Source: Fluviicoccus sp.
GTDB lineage: Bacteria; Pseudomonadota; Gammaproteobacteria; Pseudomonadales; Moraxellaceae
Length of the DNA stretch: 64,000 nt
Assembly: GCF_030646115.1 (NCBI RefSeq)
Contig: NZ_JAUSMX010000014.1
Location: forward strand, 154,976 to 218,975
Direction: 5' to 3'
Shown: positions 8,998 through 21,374 of the stretch, in pieces
Numbering within the stretch: the first letter of the stretch is position 1
How the letters are laid out: each line of letters opens with the position of its first letter
Position numbers and translations under genes: made by a program
The notes under the pieces: model-generated
Databases searched by the model: none
Seen by the model: the letters and a program-made list of their open reading frames with translations, nothing else
Told to the model about the DNA's origin: nothing

Positions 8998-10512
8998 ATG
9001 ACCGGTTTTGCGGAATACGATCGCTATGATGCCCTGGGGCTGGCGGACTTGGTCCGGCGCAAGGAGGTTTCCGCTGCGGAGTTGCTGGAGGAGGCGATTG
9101 AGCGCCGTAACCGCATCAATCCGTTCATCAATGCCGTGGTGCTGGACATGGACCGGCAAGCGCGGGCCACTCTGAGTCTAGTTCTCCCGGATGGTCCGTT
9201 TACCGGTGTTCCTTTCCTGATCAAGGATTTGCTGGGGGCCTATGCCGGTGTGCCCCTGACATCCGGCAGTCGGGCCTATCGTCATTATGTCCCGGATTAC
9301 GACAGCGAGATGGTCCGCCGCTACAAGGCTTCCGGTGCGGTAATCTTCGGCAAGACCAATACTCCTGAATTCGGCCTGATGGGCGTGACCGAGCCTGAAC
9401 TGTTCGGCATTACCCGCAATCCCTGGAATCTGGAGCGCACACCCGGCGGCTCCAGTGGCGGCTCTGCGGCTGCCGTCGCGGCAGGCATTGTGCCCATCGC
9501 CGGCGGTGGAGATGGCGGCGGCAGCCTGCGTATTCCGGCCTCGTGTTGCGGACTGGTTGGCTTCAAGCCCACCCGGGGACGAAATCCGCATGGTCCGGCG
9601 GTCACCGAACCGTGGTTCGGTCAGGTTCAGGAAGGCATTCTCTCCCGTTCCGTGCGTGATACTGCCGCCATGCTTGATGCCACGCACGGCCCTGATGTCG
9701 GCGCCCTGTATGCCGCTCCGCCCTTTACCGGCCGTTTTCTGGATGAAGTCTCCGTAGCACCCGGCCGCCTGCGTATTGCGTTCAGCCTTGAACCCTTGCT
9801 GCGGGACGGCAACATGGATGAGGAGTGTATCCGGGGCCTGCAGAACACCGTTCGCCTGTTGCAGGGGCTGGGTCATGAACTGGTGGAAGCGACGCCGGAT
9901 CTGGACCGTCAGGCGCTCGCGGAAGGCTATTTGCTGCGCATTGCTGCTGCCACTGCCGGGGAGGTAGGCGAGGCGGAGCGCGTGCTGGGACGGCGTTTGA
10001 AACTGGATGATTTTGAAACGGAGACCTGGTCGTTGGTGCGTCTGGGACAGTCGTTCACCGCCGGGGATCTGGATAACGCCAATCGCATTATTTATACCCA
10101 GATGCGGAGGTTTGACCGTTTCATGCAGGATTATGATGTGTTCCTGACGCCGACGCTGTCCGCAACCCCGCCGGGCTTTGGCGAGTTCCGGCTGAAGGGC
10201 GCTGAAAAACTGCTGGCACCTTTGGCCAAACGGTTCCCGGCCGGACCGCTGGTGCATCTGTTCCCGGTATTGTCGCGTCTGGCCGCGCAGAATTTCCAAT
10301 GGGTGACATCGACCCCGGTCATGAACATGAGCGGCCATCCCTCTGTTTCCCTGCCGCTGCACTGGTCCGCCGGCAATTTGCCGGTGGGGATGATGTTTAC
10401 CGGCCGGTTCGGGGATGAGGCCACGTTGTTCCGACTTTCCGGGCAGTTGGAGTCGGCTGCCCCCTGGTTTGAGCGCCGGGCGCCGGTGCATGCGGGTAAT
10501 GGCCTTAAATGA
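8998..10512 (+). CDS. Amidase (amidase signature family)
   Basis: A 504-aa amide hydrolase of the GatA/AS family. The Ser-cisSer-Lys triad is visible: Lys in [11 protein letters not shown], cis-Ser in [16 protein letters not shown], and the nucleophile Ser in [16 protein letters not shown]. The fold motif [11 protein letters not shown] follows. It is not GatA itself: there is no gatCB context, and the sequence is closer to the broad-substrate amidases. The open frame extends upstream, but ATG 8998 has a GGAG about ten bases before it and begins the conserved region, so it is chosen. It follows sohB by 25 bases. The substrate is unknown. Confidence 0.9.
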   Translation: MTGFAEYDRYDALGLADLVRRKEVSAAELLEEAIERRNRINPFINAVVLDMDRQARATLSLVLPDGPFTGVPFLIKDLLGAYAGVPLTSGSRAYRHYVPDYDSEMVRRYKASGAVIFGKTNTPEFGLMGVTEPELFGITRNPWNLERTPGGSSGGSAAAVAAGIVPIAGGGDGGGSLRIPASCCGLVGFKPTRGRNPHGPAVTEPWFGQVQEGILSRSVRDTAAMLDATHGPDVGALYAAPPFTGRFLDEVSVAPGRLRIAFSLEPLLRDGNMDEECIRGLQNTVRLLQGLGHELVEATPDLDRQALAEGYLLRIAAATAGEVGEAERVLGRRLKLDDFETETWSLVRLGQSFTAGDLDNANRIIYTQMRRFDRFMQDYDVFLTPTLSATPPGFGEFRLKGAEKLLAPLAKRFPAGPLVHLFPVLSRLAAQNFQWVTSTPVMNMSGHPSVSLPLHWSAGNLPVGMMFTGRFGDEATLFRLSGQLESAAPWFERRAPVHAGNGLK

Positions 10513-10604
10513 CAGGTTTATTGGCACCTTGGAGCCTATAACGACGGGTGGGTCATTGGTGATACTGCATGCATTGCAGCGACACATAACCAGAGGAATT
10601 CGCC

Positions 10605-11465
10605 ATGTCCACTTCCAAGACCGTGACCCCGGCCGGCACCCCGAACATTCCCGTACGACGCATGGACTTTGAGTTCGATGACGCCATTCCCTTGTACTGG
10701 TTTGATAACAACCCGTTTCTGACCATGTTGCTCACCGGCTTGTCCTGCACCTTCCCGGAAGGGGAGCGCATGTTCATGCGCGCCGTGCGCCATTATCAGG
10801 ACCGGATCAGCGATCCTGACCTGCAAAAGGAAGTCCGGGCGTTCATCGGTCAGGAAGCCCATCATGGCAAGGAACACGAGACCTTCAATGCCCTGATGGC
10901 ACGTAAGGGACTGCCCATCGACCAGATCACCGCCTTTGTCCATGACGGCATTGCCCAAGAGGAGAAGATGTTCTCCAAGGAGCGCATGCTGGCCAAAACC
11001 TGTGCGCTGGAACACTTCACCGCCATGTTCGCTGAAACCATCCTGGAGCATCCGGAGTTTCTGGATGCGGTTGATGAACGCTTGCGTCCGCTGTGGCTGT
11101 GGCATGCGGTGGAAGAAAGCGAACACAAAGCCGTCGCCTTTGATGTCTATCAGCAGCAAGTGGGCAGCTACTGGACCCGCACCAGTGAAATGGCCATGAC
11201 CACGGTCATGTTCAGCTTCTTCACCGGCTTGCATACGGTGCAGTTGCTTCGCCATCAGGGTGAGTTGGGCAACCTCCGCTCCATCGCCCAAGGCATTGGC
11301 AAGCTGGCCGGCCCCAAAGGTTTCTTTCGCGGCATGCTGCCACGCTATCTGGCTTACTACCGCCCGGATTTCCATCCCAACCAGGTGGACAGCCGCGCCT
11401 TGAGGGATAAGGGGCTGCGGATGCTGAAGGGCTACCTGGGCGACAAGTTGTCCTTGGCGGCCTGA
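10605..11465 (+). CDS. Predicted metal-dependent hydrolase (PF10118-type)
   Basis: A 286-aa cytoplasmic protein of the metal-dependent hydrolase family common in Pseudomonas and Acinetobacter. The putative metal ligands lie in helical repeats: FPEGERMFMRAVRHYQ, FIGQEAHHGKEHETFN and HAVEESEHKAVAFDVY. This spacing of E and ExxH motifs resembles a di-iron helical bundle. Start ATG 10605 has an AGAGGAA upstream. The gene stands apart from its neighbours. The reaction it catalyses is not known. Confidence 0.85.
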   Translation: MSTSKTVTPAGTPNIPVRRMDFEFDDAIPLYWFDNNPFLTMLLTGLSCTFPEGERMFMRAVRHYQDRISDPDLQKEVRAFIGQEAHHGKEHETFNALMARKGLPIDQITAFVHDGIAQEEKMFSKERMLAKTCALEHFTAMFAETILEHPEFLDAVDERLRPLWLWHAVEESEHKAVAFDVYQQQVGSYWTRTSEMAMTTVMFSFFTGLHTVQLLRHQGELGNLRSIAQGIGKLAGPKGFFRGMLPRYLAYYRPDFHPNQVDSRALRDKGLRMLKGYLGDKLSLAA

Positions 11466-11542
11466 GACATTCCGCCTTCACAAAGAAGCAACGATTCCTA
11501 GCGGTTACGGTGAATTACCGCCTGTACCGTCGACGAGATTCT

Positions 11543-11578
11543 CTGTCACAATGCGTTACAAATTGACGTCTGTGACAG
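11543..11578. promoter_or_regulatory. Inverted repeat before the AI-2E family gene
   Basis: Perfect 8-bp arms CTGTCACA (11543-11550) and TGTGACAG (11571-11578), separated by 20 bases. They lie just before the ribosome binding site of the gene at 11588. It could be an operator or an mRNA hairpin touching the Shine-Dalgarno; neither is proven. Confidence 0.35.
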
Positions 11579-11587
11579 GGAATCCCG

Positions 11588-12634
11588 ATGGTGACCAATA
11601 TCTTTTCCCAGAGCCGCAATGCCCGTTTCCTGGCCTTTGCCTTTGTCGGCGGCATTTTTCTGCTGTCGGTAAAAATGGGATTGCTGGTGCCGCTGTATTC
11701 CGGCCTCTTGGCCTATGCGCTGGTCCTGAAAACCTCCGGCACCATTGTTGACGAGAAAATCCGTTCCGCCCGTTCGAAGTGGGTGGCCACCGCCCTGGTG
11801 GCGACCCTGGTGGTCATCGTGTTGATGATTGCCGGGGCAGTGATCCACGTCCTGCTTAAAGCCACCACCGATGTGCATGACCTGTTGCTGCGGATGAGTG
11901 AAATCCTGACCTCGGCGCGAAGCTGGTTGCCGGAGCGGATGAGCCAGGCCATTCCCCAGCAGAGTGAACTGCTCAACAAAATATCGGAATGGCTGCGTAC
12001 GCATGCCGCCGAAATCGGCACTTTCGGGCTGGGGGCGTTGAAGGGGGTGGGCTATGTGCTGTTCGGGGTATTGCTGGGGGCGATGGTGGCGGTGTCCGAT
12101 GCGACCCGTAATGCCCCGCTGGGTCCGGTCAGCCGCCGTCTGCTGCAACAGGTGCAGGGCCTGCGGGAGTCCTTCTGGCGGGTGGCCTCGGCCCAAATCC
12201 GCATTTCCGCGTTGAATACAGCGTTAACTGCGACGTATCTGGTGGTGGTGCTGCCACTATTTGATCTCTCGCTGCCATTGACCAAGACCCTGATTGCGGT
12301 CACTTTTCTGGCTGGCTTGCTGCCGGTGATCGGCAACCTGATTTCCAATACCGCGATTACGGTTATCAGCCTGAGTGTGTCATTTGAGGTGGCCGTGGCG
12401 TCGCTGGTGTTCCTGATCCTCATCCACAAGCTGGAATACTTCATCAATGCCCGGATTGTCGGCACCAGCATCAATGCCCGCGCTTGGGAAATCCTGCTCT
12501 GGATGCTGGTGATGGAGCGCTTGTTCGGGCTGGCTGGCGTGGTGGCGGCGCCCGTCTTTTATGCCTGGTTCAAGGAGGAGTGGCATTTGTGGGACCGGGT
12601 GATTGAGCAAGAGGTTAAAATGGGAGGCAGGTAG
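11588..12634 (+). CDS. AI-2E family transporter (PerM/YdiK-like membrane protein)
   Basis: A 348-aa inner-membrane protein with about seven to eight hydrophobic segments in the AI-2E exporter-family pattern. A pair of helices lies near the N-terminus, followed by a long soluble loop (about residues 95-150), a helix near residue 160, and then the conserved C-terminal block beginning LNTALTATYLVVVLPLF and running through LAGLLPVIGNLISNT to HKLEYFINARIVG and INARAWEILLWML. In this family some members export small molecules or act as Na+/H+ antiporters; the substrate here is not known. Start ATG 11588 follows AGGGAA at a good distance. Confidence 0.85.
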   Translation: MVTNIFSQSRNARFLAFAFVGGIFLLSVKMGLLVPLYSGLLAYALVLKTSGTIVDEKIRSARSKWVATALVATLVVIVLMIAGAVIHVLLKATTDVHDLLLRMSEILTSARSWLPERMSQAIPQQSELLNKISEWLRTHAAEIGTFGLGALKGVGYVLFGVLLGAMVAVSDATRNAPLGPVSRRLLQQVQGLRESFWRVASAQIRISALNTALTATYLVVVLPLFDLSLPLTKTLIAVTFLAGLLPVIGNLISNTAITVISLSVSFEVAVASLVFLILIHKLEYFINARIVGTSINARAWEILLWMLVMERLFGLAGVVAAPVFYAWFKEEWHLWDRVIEQEVKMGGR

Positions 12635-12674
12635 GGCGGCCACACAAGCGCAACATTATTACGGAAGTTGATGA

Positions 12675-12703
12675 TTGCCGGTCTCAACCGGCTTTGCTAT
12701 AAA
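12675..12703 (+). promoter_or_regulatory. Sigma70-type promoter of the small HhH-like gene
   Basis: TTGCCG (12675-12680), 17 bases, then TATAAA (12698-12703). It lies about 59 bases upstream of the ATG at 12762, which has GGAGAAG before it. Confidence 0.55.
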
Positions 12704-12761
12704 AAACCGTCGGCAGCCTGTCGTTGCCGACATTGCCCACGCTTCAGCCGGAGAAGAATGC

Positions 12762-12974
12762 ATGAACATCAACAATGCCCTGGACAAGGAATACGAAAGC
12801 AAGACCCTGAAAGAAATTGCCGATGCGCCGGTTTCCGCGCTGCAAGGCGTCAGCGAAGCGGATGCCGAGAAACTGAAGGCCGCGTTCAACGTCAAGACCA
12901 TTCGGGATCTGGCCAAGCTGAAATACGTGGCCTGGGCGCAGGCCATCGTCACGCTGGCCGATACGGAAGAGTAA
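12762..12974 (+). CDS. Small helix-hairpin-helix-like protein, function unknown
   Basis: A 70-aa protein. ATG 12762 is chosen over the longer frame from 12675 because of the GGAGAAG six to ten bases upstream and the promoter at 12675-12703. The sequence LKEIADAPVSALQGVSEADAEKL, then FNVKTIRDLAKLKYVAWAQAIVTLA, resembles the HhH-type 'pathway' motif found in small proteins of Pseudomonas and Acinetobacter and in some DNA-binding tails. No catalytic residues are visible. It stands alone between two terminator-like structures and is probably its own transcription unit. Confidence 0.75.
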   Translation: MNINNALDKEYESKTLKEIADAPVSALQGVSEADAEKLKAAFNVKTIRDLAKLKYVAWAQAIVTLADTEE

Positions 12975-12989
12975 GCCACGCCGCTGTAT

Positions 12990-13010
12990 CAGGGGGACTT
13001 CATCCCCCTG
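12990..13010 (+). terminator. Terminator-like hairpin after the small HhH gene
   Basis: CAGGGGGA (12990-12997) and TCCCCCTG (13003-13010) form a perfect 8-bp stem with a 5-base loop. The following sequence is T/C-rich (TCTCCCCTT) rather than a clean T run. Confidence 0.55.
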
Positions 13011-13129
13011 TCTCCCCTTGTATTCCGCTACTCCCACGCTAACACCACCCACCCGGTTTTATTGACACGCCGTTCATCGGGCGTTGGCTGTCGTCTGTTT
13101 GTGAAGTGATCTCCATTTCGTGCATACTA

Positions 13130-13141
13130 TGACAATTGTCA
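13130..13141. promoter_or_regulatory. 12-bp palindrome before the desaturase gene
   Basis: TGACAATTGTCA is a perfect palindrome placed directly after a TACTAT (13125-13130) that could be a -10 box. This is where a repressor would block transcription. The regulator is unknown. Confidence 0.4.
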
Positions 13142-13214
13142 CTGGTGAAAACCGATCGCTTGTGATGGCCAGACTCCAAACAACAATATCTGCGGAAAAA
13201 CCGGGTAGAACGCT

Positions 13215-14042
13215 GTGACGCTTGAAGAAATTTATCAGAAGAACAAGACGGTAGAGGGAACCTTGCTGAAATTCCGTGCGGATCGCGGGCCGGTGTCATT
13301 CATTTATGCGGTGTTTGCCGTGCAGTTGCTGGCCTGGTGGCTGCTGCCGCTGTGGGGTGCTGTCGTGGCAGGCATCTTGCTGTTGCCGTTTCTGGGCAGT
13401 TGCGCCATTTATAACCATCACCAGCAACACCACAATGCTTTCCTGTCGCCGTTCCTGAACCGGGTGTTCGAGACGGTGCTCGGTACGCAAACCATGATTA
13501 CGTCCTATGCCTGGGTTTTGCACCATAATTTCGGGCATCATCCCAATTATATGAACCAGCCGCCCGATGCCGATGAAGACGAGTCGCGGTGGGCGCGCCG
13601 CGACGGCTCAAAAATGGGGCGCATTGAGTACACGCTGAACCTGTTGTTCCGGGCGTCCTATGACAGCATCATGGTGGGAATTCGCAAGCGCCCCAAGGCC
13701 TTGCGGGCATTTGTACTGATGTTCATTCCCTATCTGGCATTGCAGTTCGCGCTGGCCTGGGTGAACTGGCAGAATTACCTGGCGGTATTTTTGGCGCCGT
13801 CATTCTGCATGCTGCTCTATGTCTATGACCTGACCTACGAACACCACAGCGGTCTTTACACCAAGAACCATTTTGAAGCTTCACGCAACCGGGTGGGGCG
13901 CTTGTATAACATCCGTACCTGCAATCTGGGATATCACACCGCGCACCACATCAAGCCCTACATTCATTGGTCGTTGCTGCCGTATTATCACGAGCTGATC
14001 AAAGACAACATACCTGAGCGGTGTTACGTCAAGTGCCGCTGA
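13215..14042 (+). CDS. Fatty acid desaturase family protein
   Basis: A 275-aa membrane di-iron enzyme. The three histidine clusters expected for the family are present: HHQQHH after the second hydrophobic segment, HHNFGHH near residue 105, and GYHTAHH near residue 240. Hydrophobic stretches lie at about 30-65 and 165-200. It is shorter than DesA-type acyl desaturases (about 390 aa), so the exact substrate (acyl lipid, sterol or carotenoid) is open. The assigned start is GTG 13215 with only a weak ribosome binding site; the true start is uncertain. It is a single-gene unit ended by the terminator at 14051. Confidence 0.85.
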   Translation: MTLEEIYQKNKTVEGTLLKFRADRGPVSFIYAVFAVQLLAWWLLPLWGAVVAGILLLPFLGSCAIYNHHQQHHNAFLSPFLNRVFETVLGTQTMITSYAWVLHHNFGHHPNYMNQPPDADEDESRWARRDGSKMGRIEYTLNLLFRASYDSIMVGIRKRPKALRAFVLMFIPYLALQFALAWVNWQNYLAVFLAPSFCMLLYVYDLTYEHHSGLYTKNHFEASRNRVGRLYNIRTCNLGYHTAHHIKPYIHWSLLPYYHELIKDNIPERCYVKCR

Positions 14043-14050
14043 GCTTCAAG

Positions 14051-14072
14051 CGCCGGAGTAATCCGGCGTTTT
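14051..14072 (+). terminator. Rho-independent terminator of the desaturase gene
   Basis: CGCCGGA (14051-14057), loop GTAA, TCCGGCG (14062-14068), then TTTT. It starts 9 bases past the stop codon. Confidence 0.85.
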
Positions 14073-14182
14073 GCTGTCCGGGTTGCATACTGGCGGGGAG
14101 TAAGGTCTGAAACTTATTTGACCCCCTGCGGATGCCAATAGATACTTAACGGATTCATCCTCTAAATCGGCGGCCAAGCCAG

Positions 14183-15340
14183 ATGCTGAGCTTTGTGGAC
14201 CCCCGGACACTGATTCTGGTCATCGGCCTGGTTCTGCTGTGCAGAGCTTTGGTGCTGCTCTATGTGTGGCTGGTGCAGCGTAAGTACCCGCCGGCCAGAG
14301 ACTGGGCCATTGGCACCTTGGCCTGTGCGTTTGGCGGTCTGCTGGCCGGTCTGAGGGGCTTGATTCCTGCCTGGATATCCGTGGTGATGGCGCATGCCTT
14401 CCTTATACCCGGAATGATGCTGATTGACTGCGGCATTATCCGGGCGGCGGAAGTAAAGCCGCCGTGGCGCACGGGTTTGGTTATTTCCGGTCTGGCGACG
14501 GCGGTTATTGCCTGGTTTTTCTGGGTTGATCCGGATTACGGCAGCCGCATTGTTGTCTTTACAGCCGCCGTGGTTTTGTTTGACCTTTATACCGCGCTGG
14601 TTTGCCTGGGCAACGCTCAAGGCAGCCGGGTCGCCACCTTCCGCATTCTTGCCTTGCTGTTGTTGGCTCTTTCTGCCTCCAACATCTGGAAAACAAGCCA
14701 TATCCTGACAGAAGGTATTGAATCCATCCTTTCATCCTCCCCGGCCAATGTGCAGTTTTATCTGGTGGTCACCGCCTATGCCATGATCACCACCAGTTTG
14801 TGCGTCTTGCTGACAGCGCAGAAGTTGCAGGAGGAACTGGACAGCCAGGCGCGCCGCGACTCCCTGACCAAGGCCTTCAATCGCCGCGCCATGAATGAGT
14901 TCTGTGAGCGCGAGTGGTCGCGGTCCGCGCGGCATACCTACCCGTTATCTTTCCTCATGGCGGACATTGATCATTTCAAACGCTTTAACGATGACTATGG
15001 CCATGCGGTGGGTGACCTGGCATTGGCAGCTGTATCTCGGACAGCCGAACAGGCGTTGCGCCCGGAGGACATCTGGTGCCGCTATGGGGGAGAAGAGTTT
15101 GTGGCGTTGCTGCCGCATACCGGCGGCGAGCAGGCCAAAGCCGTGGCCGAGCGGCTGCGCGCTGCTCTGGAAGAGATGACGATTGAGGCTCCGCAGGGAC
15201 CTATTCGGCTGACGGTCAGCATTGGTGTGGTCGAGCGTTCAATGGAGCATCAGGACTGGAATGAAGCGGTTGAGCATGCCGACCGGGCGCTGTACAAAGC
15301 CAAATCGTCCGGGCGGAATTGTGTGGTATTGGGGGAGTAG
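14183..15340 (+). CDS. Membrane-bound diguanylate cyclase (GGDEF)
   Basis: A 385-aa protein that makes cyclic di-GMP from two GTP. About seven hydrophobic helices fill residues 5-215 and act as a membrane sensor of unknown signal. The GGDEF domain follows at about 220-383: DSLTKAFNRRAMNEF, DIDHFKRFNDDYGHAVGD, and the active loop RYGGEEFVALLP with the GGEEF signature. No EAL domain is present. An allosteric I-site (RxxD, four residues before GGEEF) is partly seen as LRPEDIWCRYGGEEF (RPED). It is convergent with the MAPEG gene. Possible targets nearby are the PilZ-type proteins of pilus biogenesis, but no direct link is shown. Confidence 0.92.
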   Translation: MLSFVDPRTLILVIGLVLLCRALVLLYVWLVQRKYPPARDWAIGTLACAFGGLLAGLRGLIPAWISVVMAHAFLIPGMMLIDCGIIRAAEVKPPWRTGLVISGLATAVIAWFFWVDPDYGSRIVVFTAAVVLFDLYTALVCLGNAQGSRVATFRILALLLLALSASNIWKTSHILTEGIESILSSSPANVQFYLVVTAYAMITTSLCVLLTAQKLQEELDSQARRDSLTKAFNRRAMNEFCEREWSRSARHTYPLSFLMADIDHFKRFNDDYGHAVGDLALAAVSRTAEQALRPEDIWCRYGGEEFVALLPHTGGEQAKAVAERLRAALEEMTIEAPQGPIRLTVSIGVVERSMEHQDWNEAVEHADRALYKAKSSGRNCVVLGE

Positions 15341-15367
15341 CGGCAGTGTCTGAGCCGAAGTTGTGAC

Positions 15368-15387
15368 GGGGCGGTGTTTGACGCCCC
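15368..15387. terminator. Hairpin between convergent genes (diguanylate cyclase / MAPEG)
   Basis: GGGGCG (15368-15373) and CGCCCC (15382-15387) with an 8-base loop. It sits between two convergent stop codons. No T run follows, so termination is only suggested. Confidence 0.35.
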
Positions 15388-15395
15388 AACGGCTT

Positions 15396-15785
15396 TCAGG
15401 CCGGTGAGCCGGTTGCTGCCTGATAGATGCACAGCAGTCCGCAAACCGCCAGCAAGCCAAAAGTAAGCACGGTTCCCCAGAAGCGTCCAAAACCAAACTT
15501 CGGGCTGAAGGAGAGCGCATAGCCGTGCAGCAGGCGGGAGACCAGCAAGGTCGCGCCCAGCACATGCAGCAGCCAGGCCGGGAAATGACCCACTTCCAGA
15601 AAACCGATCATCAGCAAGATCAGCGGTACATATTCCGCAAAGTTTCCGTGTCCCCTTATGCGGCGCAGCATTTCCGGATCACCGCCGTCCCCCAGACTGA
15701 TGGTGTGGCGCTTTTGCACCACACGGGCGCTGAGGGCCAGGAACCAGAGCGCCAGCAGGCCGGCGTAGAGGGGGGTGATGATCAT
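15396..15785 (-). CDS. MAPEG family membrane protein (YecN-like)
   Basis: A 129-aa protein with four membrane helices. The MAPEG signature is seen in RIRGHGNFAEYVPLILLMIG with the preceding RVVQKRHTISLGDGGD, and in HVLGATLLVSRLLHGYALS. Members of the family are glutathione-dependent transferases or peroxidases in eukaryotes; bacterial YecN-type members have no settled role. Length and order of helices are normal. Probably its own transcript. Confidence 0.9.
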   Translation of the reverse strand: MIITPLYAGLLALWFLALSARVVQKRHTISLGDGGDPEMLRRIRGHGNFAEYVPLILLMIGFLEVGHFPAWLLHVLGATLLVSRLLHGYALSFSPKFGFGRFWGTVLTFGLLAVCGLLCIYQAATGSPA

Positions 15786-15963
15786 GATGGGACTCGTTGT
15801 GTTCGGTTATTGGAATCAGGGATTGGACCGAGGATAGCCCGGCCGGGCCTGAAATGCACTGTATTCGTCTCTCGACGCGCTTGCGGATCGGACGTAATCT
15901 TCCCTGAGGTTTTTCCCCTGTGCTGTGTACTCATCCATTTTTTTCAGGCAACGGAGCGCTTTC

Positions 15964-16821
15964 ATGAAATCTGTCATTTCCCTGCAATACCCTTTGCTGG
16001 CATTGGTCTTATCCCTGGGGCTGTCGGCCCCGGGGTGGTCGGCCGAACGTGTCAATGTACGCGGTATTCCGGCAGATACGCCGTTTATTGCCAATACCCG
16101 CTGTTATCTGCCTTTTGTCTGTATCCGCAAGGGTGAGGAGACTCCCGGCTTTGAGTTCGGGGTTTACGGGCGGCCGAAGTTTGCGCCGGGTGACGTATTG
16201 CTGGCCGGTGGCGGGCGTTTGTCCGGTCGCGTTGCGCTGTTCCAGAAAGGGAATGACTGGGAATTTGTGCGGCATGCGGCGCTGGTGATTCCGGAGGGTG
16301 AAACGGATGCTTTTTATGTGGGGCCGGGGGATGCGGTGATTCTGCGTCAGCAAGGCAAGGAGGCGATGGATGTCTATGACAGTTATGGCGGCCTGTATCT
16401 GAAGCGATTGATTTCCGGGCCGTTGCGTTTGTCCTATAACCCGGTAGCGGGTACGTCGCACTCCCTGTCGAGCTTTGTGTCGCCGGTGGTGCTGGATGAC
16501 CTGCAACAGCGCGCGGCGGCGGAGACACTGTTGCAGCAGTTGAAGTCCGGCAAGAGCGTGCGCGAGAGCATGGAGGTGGCGAATTTGAAGCAGTCGGTGA
16601 TCAACGCGATTGGCAGCATTGAGATCACGGACAAGGAATATCTGGTCTATAACGAGGCGACGAAGGAAACGCTGGCGATTAATGGAGATAACTACAGTCA
16701 GAAGATGGGGGCGGTGTTTGCGGCTTGTCCGAAGGCGGATGCGGGGGAGGTGAAGGGGTTGCTGAAGTCGATGAAGAGGATTGAGGCGGCGGTGGGGTAT
16801 TGGAATAGCGTGTGTTTGTAG
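15964..16821 (+). CDS. Secreted protein of unknown function
   Basis: A 285-aa protein I do not recognise. Start ATG 15964 has CGGAG seven bases before it; the frame is open further up, but only the ATG gives a good signal peptide (MKSVISLQYPLLALVLSLGLSAPGWS, cleavage before AERVN). The mature part has four cysteines, among them CYLPFVCIRK near the N-terminus and C285-2 close to the end, and may be held by disulphides in the periplasm. The C-terminal third is predicted helical and Lys/Glu-rich. The last 35 or so codons shift to third-position G/T only, like the end of hemH. It is convergent with metH. Confidence 0.75.
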   Translation: MKSVISLQYPLLALVLSLGLSAPGWSAERVNVRGIPADTPFIANTRCYLPFVCIRKGEETPGFEFGVYGRPKFAPGDVLLAGGGRLSGRVALFQKGNDWEFVRHAALVIPEGETDAFYVGPGDAVILRQQGKEAMDVYDSYGGLYLKRLISGPLRLSYNPVAGTSHSLSSFVSPVVLDDLQQRAAAETLLQQLKSGKSVRESMEVANLKQSVINAIGSIEITDKEYLVYNEATKETLAINGDNYSQKMGAVFAACPKADAGEVKGLLKSMKRIEAAVGYWNSVCL

Positions 16822-16832
16822 CAGTCTGAACA

Positions 16833-16865
16833 GCCCTCCCTCTCGGACAAACCGGGAAGGAGGGC
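16833..16865. terminator. Hairpin between convergent genes (unknown secreted protein / metH)
   Basis: GCCCTCC (16833-16839) pairs with GGAGGGC (16859-16865), with an inner CTCGG/CCGGG extension and an ACAAA loop. It lies between two convergent stop codons. There is no strong T tract on either strand. Confidence 0.45.
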
Positions 16866-16872
16866 CAATGCC

Positions 16873-20565
<3,693 letters not shown>

Positions 20566-20638
20566 GGCAGATGGCGTCGGGGGCAAAACAAAAAGGGGGT
20601 GTATTCTAGCAAATTCGCGGGATGCTGTCGTGCAGTGA

Positions 20639-20665
20639 CATAACCTACTAATCTACTAGGTTATG
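20639..20665. promoter_or_regulatory. IscR-like (type 1) operator between metH and nfuA
   Basis: A 27-bp palindrome with arms CATAACCTA (20639-20647) and TAGGTTATG (20657-20665). Read as a 25-mer it agrees with 19 of 25 positions of the type 1 IscR consensus known from E. coli (ATA-SYYGACT-RWWWY-AGTCRRS-TAT). It overlaps the -35 region of the nfuA promoter, whose -10 box TATACT is at 20677-20682. NfuA genes are under IscR control in other gammaproteobacteria, so the assignment fits, but it is an inference. Confidence 0.6.
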
Positions 20666-20676
20666 CAGAAAAGCGT

Positions 20677-20682
20677 TATACT
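20677..20682 (+). promoter_or_regulatory. -10 box of the nfuA promoter
   Basis: TATACT, one base away from the sigma70 consensus. No good -35 hexamer lies 16-18 bases upstream; the palindrome at 20639-20665 occupies that place. Transcription would start near 20689. Confidence 0.5.
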
Positions 20683-20711
20683 TTACAAAACACTCCATGA
20701 GACCCGTGGTT

Positions 20712-21317
20712 ATGAGTAATCTGAACATCAGTATCACTGAAGCAGCCCAGGGCTATCTGCGCGAATTGCTGGCCAAGCAGAACAGCGATGGCATTGCCGT
20801 ACGCATCTTTGTCGAAAATCCCGGTACGCCGCGCGCTGAATGCTGCATGGCCTATTGCACGCCGGGTGAAGAGCTGGTGGATGATATCCGCATCCCCATG
20901 GATGGATTCACCACATTTATCGAGTTCAAGAGCGAACCCTATCTGCAAGATGCCGTCATTGACTACAACAAGGACCGTTTCGGCGGCCAGCTAACGTTCA
21001 AGGCGCCCAAGTCCAAGGTGCCGCAGATCGGGGAAAGCAGCAGCCTGGAAGAGCGCATCAACCATGTGCTGTTCAGTGAAATCAACCCCGGCCTGGCCGC
21101 GCATAACGGCAATGTCAGCCTGCTGGAAGTCTTCAATGACGAAAAGGAAGGCATGACCGCTGTGTTGAAGTTCGGCGGCGGCTGTCAGGGCTGTTCCGCC
21201 GTCGACATGACCTTGAAGCAGGGTGTTGAAACGACGCTCAAGGCCAGCATCCCCGAATTGCAGCGCGTGGTGGACAGCACCGACCACACGGTGACGGATA
21301 ACGCCTACTTCCGTTGA
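20712..21317 (+). CDS. nfuA: Fe/S biogenesis carrier protein NfuA
   Basis: Carries [4Fe-4S] clusters to apo-proteins and protects them during iron starvation or oxidative stress. The 201-aa protein has an N-terminal degenerate A-type domain (about residues 1-95, [15 protein letters not shown] and [16 protein letters not shown]) and a C-terminal Nfu domain with the cluster ligands C158 and C161 in [14 protein letters not shown]. An ATG at 20697 is also in frame, but ATG 20712 starts the conserved sequence and leaves room for a leader. It is divergent from metH, with an IscR-like palindrome between. Confidence 0.95.
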   Translation: MSNLNISITEAAQGYLRELLAKQNSDGIAVRIFVENPGTPRAECCMAYCTPGEELVDDIRIPMDGFTTFIEFKSEPYLQDAVIDYNKDRFGGQLTFKAPKSKVPQIGESSSLEERINHVLFSEINPGLAAHNGNVSLLEVFNDEKEGMTAVLKFGGGCQGCSAVDMTLKQGVETTLKASIPELQRVVDSTDHTVTDNAYFR

Positions 21318-21349
21318 GGCTTGTTCCAGTGATCTGTTGAAAAGAGCTT

Positions 21350-21374
21350 CCCTCTCCCAAGGTCGGGGAGAGGG
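21350..21374. repeat. Hairpin-forming inverted repeat after nfuA
   Basis: CCCTCTCCC (21350-21358) and GGGAGAGGG (21366-21374) form a perfect 9-bp stem with a 7-base loop. It lies 33 bases past the nfuA stop and lacks a T run. This C/T-rich sequence resembles the small dispersed 'CCCTCTCCC' palindromes of many proteobacterial genomes. No second copy is seen in this window. Confidence 0.5.

Noticed and set aside
9178..10587. 469-codon minus-strand frame opposite the amidase
   Set aside because: Antisense shadow; the amidase has all catalytic motifs.
20566..20711. Cobalamin or SAM riboswitch before metH
   Set aside because: The gap is short and holds no B12 box or SAM core; the only structure is the palindrome assigned to nfuA control.
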